A stretch of 43,894 nt of DNA from assembly GCA_016782835.1 (NCBI GenBank), contig JADHXS010000005.1, forward strand, positions 1 through 43,894, in the 5' to 3' direction. Shown piece by piece: positions 40,318 to 43,894 of the stretch (the stretch's first letter is position 1; each line of letters starts with the position of its first letter). This stretch comes from Phycisphaerae bacterium (GTDB lineage Bacteria; Planctomycetota; Phycisphaerae; Sedimentisphaerales; Anaerohalosphaeraceae). The position numbers and the translations under genes are program-made. The notes beneath the pieces are model-generated. The model was not told where the DNA came from. It made no database searches and saw only the letters and a program-made list of their open reading frames with translations.

Positions 40318-40336
40318 ACATGTGGACTCCACATGT
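40318..40336. repeat. Perfect inverted repeat, possible operator
   Basis: ACATGTGGA-C-TCCACATGT. Confidence 0.5.
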
Positions 40337-40714
40337 ACAGTCCGTTTTATTAAGCTTAAGATATTCCAGAATAATACGTTATCTTCAAAACAAACGGTTT
40401 TTTCATGTAACGCTAACGGGTAAAAAACAAATCATATGTATGCACCGATAATTTTCAGGAGATTCCAAAAAAATGAGAAAAAAATAAGCCGCAGGCATCC
40501 TTGCCCACGACCTTTAAAATACCACACAGAAGCCCTTTTTACCGATTTTCCCTGCTTGGCGCAAAGAAATACCGGACTTTAAAAACTAATTACTCCGTTA
40601 ACAGAAATGTCGCCTTTTTTTTCGGCAGCTTCCTTTTCATTAAAAATGATGACAAGATTATAACCCACTGCCGGTGAGTTGCAAACACTTTTTTGTTAAA
40701 TTTTAACATCCGCT

Positions 40715-40816
40715 TTAGTTTTTTGGTCCTCTGCCGCGGCAGAGAAAAAACACAACCACTACCGTCACGACCACCACAACCAAGACTTCACCGGGACCTA
40801 ATAATACAGCAAGCAT
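40715..40816 (-). CDS. Possible 33-aa TatA-like membrane microprotein
   Basis: MLAVLLGPGEVLVVVVVTVVVVFFLCRGRGPKN; GPxE followed by a hydrophobic helix and basic tail resembles a TatA/TatB N-terminus; weak GGGA upstream. Confidence 0.35.
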   Translation of the reverse strand: MLAVLLGPGEVLVVVVVTVVVVFFLCRGRGPKN

Positions 40817-41011
40817 AAAATTTCCCAAAAAAATTCACTCATGAACGAGGTTAATTATCATTTTTTTAGCTAATGTGTCAACAGATTTATTTCCTTCGGC
40901 CGGGGTTAATATGACTGCCCGTCCTGGATAAAAAAGAAGATTTTTTGGTTGCACAGACTGCCAAATCCGCTACAGTAGTATTGCAGAAATGGGTTTAAGA
41001 GGGAGATTAAA

Positions 41012-41647
41012 ATGAGTATTATATACTTGCTTTCGTGGATGGGGCTGATTTTTTCGGTTAATGACGCCCCCGCTCCGAACCAGACGCCGGACTTTTACGG
41101 CAATGCGATCGTGTCAAAAATCCTCCGTATTGATGAAACCTGTACACTTTATTGCGATATACAGGATTTCCCGCGGATTATCGGTGAAAACATGCCGGTC
41201 AAGATCAGCGGTCTCAAAACGGCTGATACGATTGAGTATAATCAAAAAATTCAGAAATTTCTTAGTGAATTACTGCTGACGGAAACTGAGGCTCCCAAAA
41301 AGATCGCCCTCAAAAATATCCGGCGGGGTAAGGTATTTTGCTTTGTAGCGGATATTGAAATTGACGGGGAGGACCTCTGTGATCTTCTTGTTGCCAATGG
41401 CCTGGCACAGCGGGTCATCGAAGTGAAGGAACCGGCTGCTTCGTCCTCAACTGCAAGTCCGGCATCGCAAATCGGGGGGAAAAGAACCCAAAAAACCGAA
41501 TATGTGGCTTCAAAGACCAGTAAGATATTTCATCGCGTCGGATGCTCTCATGCTAAACGAATTAACGCGGACAAAGCCGTCTATTTTTCAAGCCGGCAGG
41601 AAGCCATTCGGACGGGACGACAACCGTGCAAAACATGCAATCCATAA
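41012..41647 (+). CDS. SNase-like/OB-fold protein with C-terminal Ada-like metal-binding motif
   Basis: 211 aa; IDGEDLCDLLVANGLAQRV typical of the thermonuclease C-terminal half; YVASKTSKIFHRVGCSHAKRI...SRQEAIRTGRQPCKTCNP Ada-type Cys motif. Confidence 0.7.
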   Translation: MSIIYLLSWMGLIFSVNDAPAPNQTPDFYGNAIVSKILRIDETCTLYCDIQDFPRIIGENMPVKISGLKTADTIEYNQKIQKFLSELLLTETEAPKKIALKNIRRGKVFCFVADIEIDGEDLCDLLVANGLAQRVIEVKEPAASSSTASPASQIGGKRTQKTEYVASKTSKIFHRVGCSHAKRINADKAVYFSSRQEAIRTGRQPCKTCNP

Positions 41648-41667
41648 AAACGGAGTGAAGATTCAGT

Positions 41668-43311
41668 CTATGGATTATATCGGTTGGTAATCGGCATGCG
41701 GCGGTCTCTGCCGAAGGCACGGGGCGTAATTTTTACGCCGGGCGGGTTTTGGCGGCGTTTGTATTCATTGCGGTCCACCAAGCGAATCACCCGGCGTACC
41801 TGCTCTTTTGGAAAGCCCGCTTCGATAAGTTCGGCCGCAGACTGGTCGAGCTCCACATAGTTTTTCAAAATCGCATCCAGCAGGTCATAGCCGGGCAGTG
41901 AATCAGAATCCTTTTGGTTATCGCGCAATTCCGCAGAGGGCGGACGGGTAATAATGGTTTGCGGTATCACTTCGCAACCGGCCTGGCGATTGATAAATTT
42001 GCACAATTTATAGACGACTGTCTTGGGAACATCTTTGATGACCGCAAACCCGCCTGCGGTATCGCCGTACAGTGTTGAATAGCCGACCGCTGTTTCGCTT
42101 TTGTTGCCGGTGGTTAAGACCATCCAGCCAAATTGATTGGAATAAGACATCAGAATCGTGCCGCGAATACGTGCCTGGAGATTTTCATACGCCAGTCCTT
42201 TTTCGTCCCAGCCGGCCGTCAGTGAAAGCATTTTGCTGAATGCATCCAGCGCATCTGCAATCGGAACGCTATGGAATTCAATCCCCAGATTCTTGGCCAG
42301 TGTTTCAGCATCGCTGCGCGTTTCGCTGCTGTTAAAGCGGGACGGCATTGTAATCCCGACGACATTGCCGCTTCCCAGCGCTTCGGTCGCAATCGCCACC
42401 ACCAATGCCGAATCAATTCCGCCGCTAAGGCCGATGACAACTTTTGAAAAACCGTTTTTGCGGATATAATCCCGCGTTCCCAAAACAAGAGCCTGATAAA
42501 TTTCAGCAATCTCATCCGATGGATACTCCTTGTTTTCTGAAGGATTGACGGGGATTATCTCAACGGTATTTGCCTGACGTTCAAAATCCGCGATACATAA
42601 ATCTTCATCAAATTCCTTTGCCCGTGCAATCACATGGCCCAGTGCGTTGACAAATATACTTCGCCCGTCAAACACCAGTTCATCCTGCCCACCAACCAGA
42701 TTGCAATAGGCTACGGCACAATTAAAATATTTCGCACAGTTTGCCAAGACGGTCTGCCGCTGCTGATTTTTGCGTGCATGGAACGGCGACGCCGACAAAT
42801 TGACAATCAGGTCGAGATTTTTTTCTTGACCATCCAGAAACGCATCCAGCCAATTTAAATCCCAGACGTCTTCACAAATCGTAACGGCAATCCGGAATCC
42901 CTTTTGTTCGAAAATAACCGGGGTCTGGCCCGGAGAAAAATAGCGTTTTTCATCAAAGACGCCATAGTTGGGCAACAGGCCCTTTTGATAGACTTGCTGA
43001 ATTTTTCCATCCCCAAGAACCGCCGCGGCGTTAAAACACTTGCCGCCGTCGCCCTGAGCAAAGCCGGTGAGAACCGTTAAATCCTGCGTTTCCGAAAGCA
43101 ACTGCTCCAACGCAGATTGATTATCGGCTATGAACTTCGGCTTATGTAATAAATCCTCCGGCGGGTAGCCGGAGAGGCACAGTTCCGGAAACACCAGAAC
43201 ATCGACATGCTGTGTTTTTGCAGAATGAATCACGCGGGTCATTTTTTCGATGTTTGCCCGCATGTCTCCGACGGTCCCATTGATTTGTGCCAAGCCAACT
43301 CGCAGAGCCAT
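41668..43311 (-). CDS. nadE: Glutamine-dependent NAD+ synthase
   Basis: Nitrilase domain (LVFPELCLSGYPPEDLL, TICEDVWD) plus synthetase domain (VIGLSGGIDSALVVAIATEALG; TTGNKSETAVGYSTLYGDTAGGF). Confidence 0.96.
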   Translation of the reverse strand: MALRVGLAQINGTVGDMRANIEKMTRVIHSAKTQHVDVLVFPELCLSGYPPEDLLHKPKFIADNQSALEQLLSETQDLTVLTGFAQGDGGKCFNAAAVLGDGKIQQVYQKGLLPNYGVFDEKRYFSPGQTPVIFEQKGFRIAVTICEDVWDLNWLDAFLDGQEKNLDLIVNLSASPFHARKNQQRQTVLANCAKYFNCAVAYCNLVGGQDELVFDGRSIFVNALGHVIARAKEFDEDLCIADFERQANTVEIIPVNPSENKEYPSDEIAEIYQALVLGTRDYIRKNGFSKVVIGLSGGIDSALVVAIATEALGSGNVVGITMPSRFNSSETRSDAETLAKNLGIEFHSVPIADALDAFSKMLSLTAGWDEKGLAYENLQARIRGTILMSYSNQFGWMVLTTGNKSETAVGYSTLYGDTAGGFAVIKDVPKTVVYKLCKFINRQAGCEVIPQTIITRPPSAELRDNQKDSDSLPGYDLLDAILKNYVELDQSAAELIEAGFPKEQVRRVIRLVDRNEYKRRQNPPGVKITPRAFGRDRRMPITNRYNP

Positions 43312-43353
43312 GAAAATATCCTTCGTTCCGAATACTAAAGCGATGCTATTGTA

Positions 43354-43894
43354 CTATACCCGAAGGTATTGGTCAACAGCATCGGCCGCTTTTCTGCCTG
43401 CATCAATCGCACGGACTACCAGCGAGGCGCCGCTAACAGTATCGCCCGCGGCAAAGACCCAGGGTTGGCTTGTCTGATAATTGTTTACCTCGACATTGCC
43501 CCTTTGGTCCAGCTTCAACTGAAGTGCTTCAACCAGTCCTTCATGCACAACATGTATAAAGCCCATCGCTAACAGCACAATATCAGCTTTCAGCTCAAAT
43601 TCCGAGTTTTCGACTTCACGCATTTCCCAGCGTCCATTCCTGTTCTGCCACCCAACCCGGCAGCAATGCAGTTCACTGACGCGTGTTCCAACGCCGGATA
43701 TCCGCTTGGTCATCACGCTCCAGTGACGGACACATCCTTCTTCATGTGACGAGGAGGTTCGCATCGTACGAGGCCACATTGGCCAGGGGGTATCCTGAGG
43801 ACGTTCCTCGGGGGGTTGCGGAAGAATCTCAAGTTGTGTAATCGATTTGGCCCCCTGTCGTCGAGCGGTTCCCACACAGTCGCTGCCCGTATCA
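43354..43894 (-). CDS. gltD: Glutamate synthase small subunit, 3' part (5' end outside window)
   Basis: Frame open to the window edge with DTGSDCVGTARRQGAKSITQLEILPQPPEERP; NNYQTSQPWVFAAGDTVSGASLVVRAIDAGRKAA. Confidence 0.93.
   Translation of the reverse strand, partial: DTGSDCVGTARRQGAKSITQLEILPQPPEERPQDTPWPMWPRTMRTSSSHEEGCVRHWSVMTKRISGVGTRVSELHCCRVGWQNRNGRWEMREVENSEFELKADIVLLAMGFIHVVHEGLVEALQLKLDQRGNVEVNNYQTSQPWVFAAGDTVSGASLVVRAIDAGRKAADAVDQYLRV

Overview
The 43.9 kb window looks like chromosomal DNA from a Gram-negative-type bacterium. Planctomycetota/Phycisphaerae is my guess from gene content and was not tested. Recognisable contents: an SPFH protein; tRNA-Cys; a two-partner secretion pair (TpsB plus a 1854-aa TpsA with tandem VCBS/cadherin-like repeats); a compact type II FAS/PKS-like cassette (dehydratase, ACP, dehydratase, active-site-degenerate KS, canonical KS) followed by serS; comEC; an OmpA-like lipoprotein; a prepilin peptidase; argG; a fused aroD-aroE; a thioredoxin-like protein; an M14 peptidase; monomeric isocitrate dehydrogenase; an LPS lipid A/heptose core operon (lpxK, hldE, gmhB, GT9, WaaP-like kinase, GT4, plsY); azoR; a MipA/OmpV-like gene interrupted by one in-frame stop; an AmrS-type radical SAM gene; a 3D-domain protein; an SNase-like/Ada-like Zn protein; nadE; and the 3' part of gltD. 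Main candidates for follow-up: (1) the KS-alpha/KS-beta-like cassette, where the first KS has Glu at the nucleophile position and Ala at the first catalytic His; (2) an unannotated ~130-nt structured RNA gene at about 39041-39172 (minus) with its own sigma70-like promoter and terminator; (3) the nonsense codon in the MipA-like gene; (4) a Cys-containing helical C-terminal domain on the TpsA; (5) several families of small palindromic repeats; (6) attenuator-like leaders and possible microproteins. No CRISPR array or transposase was found. All calls come from reading the sequence; no database or folding program was run.
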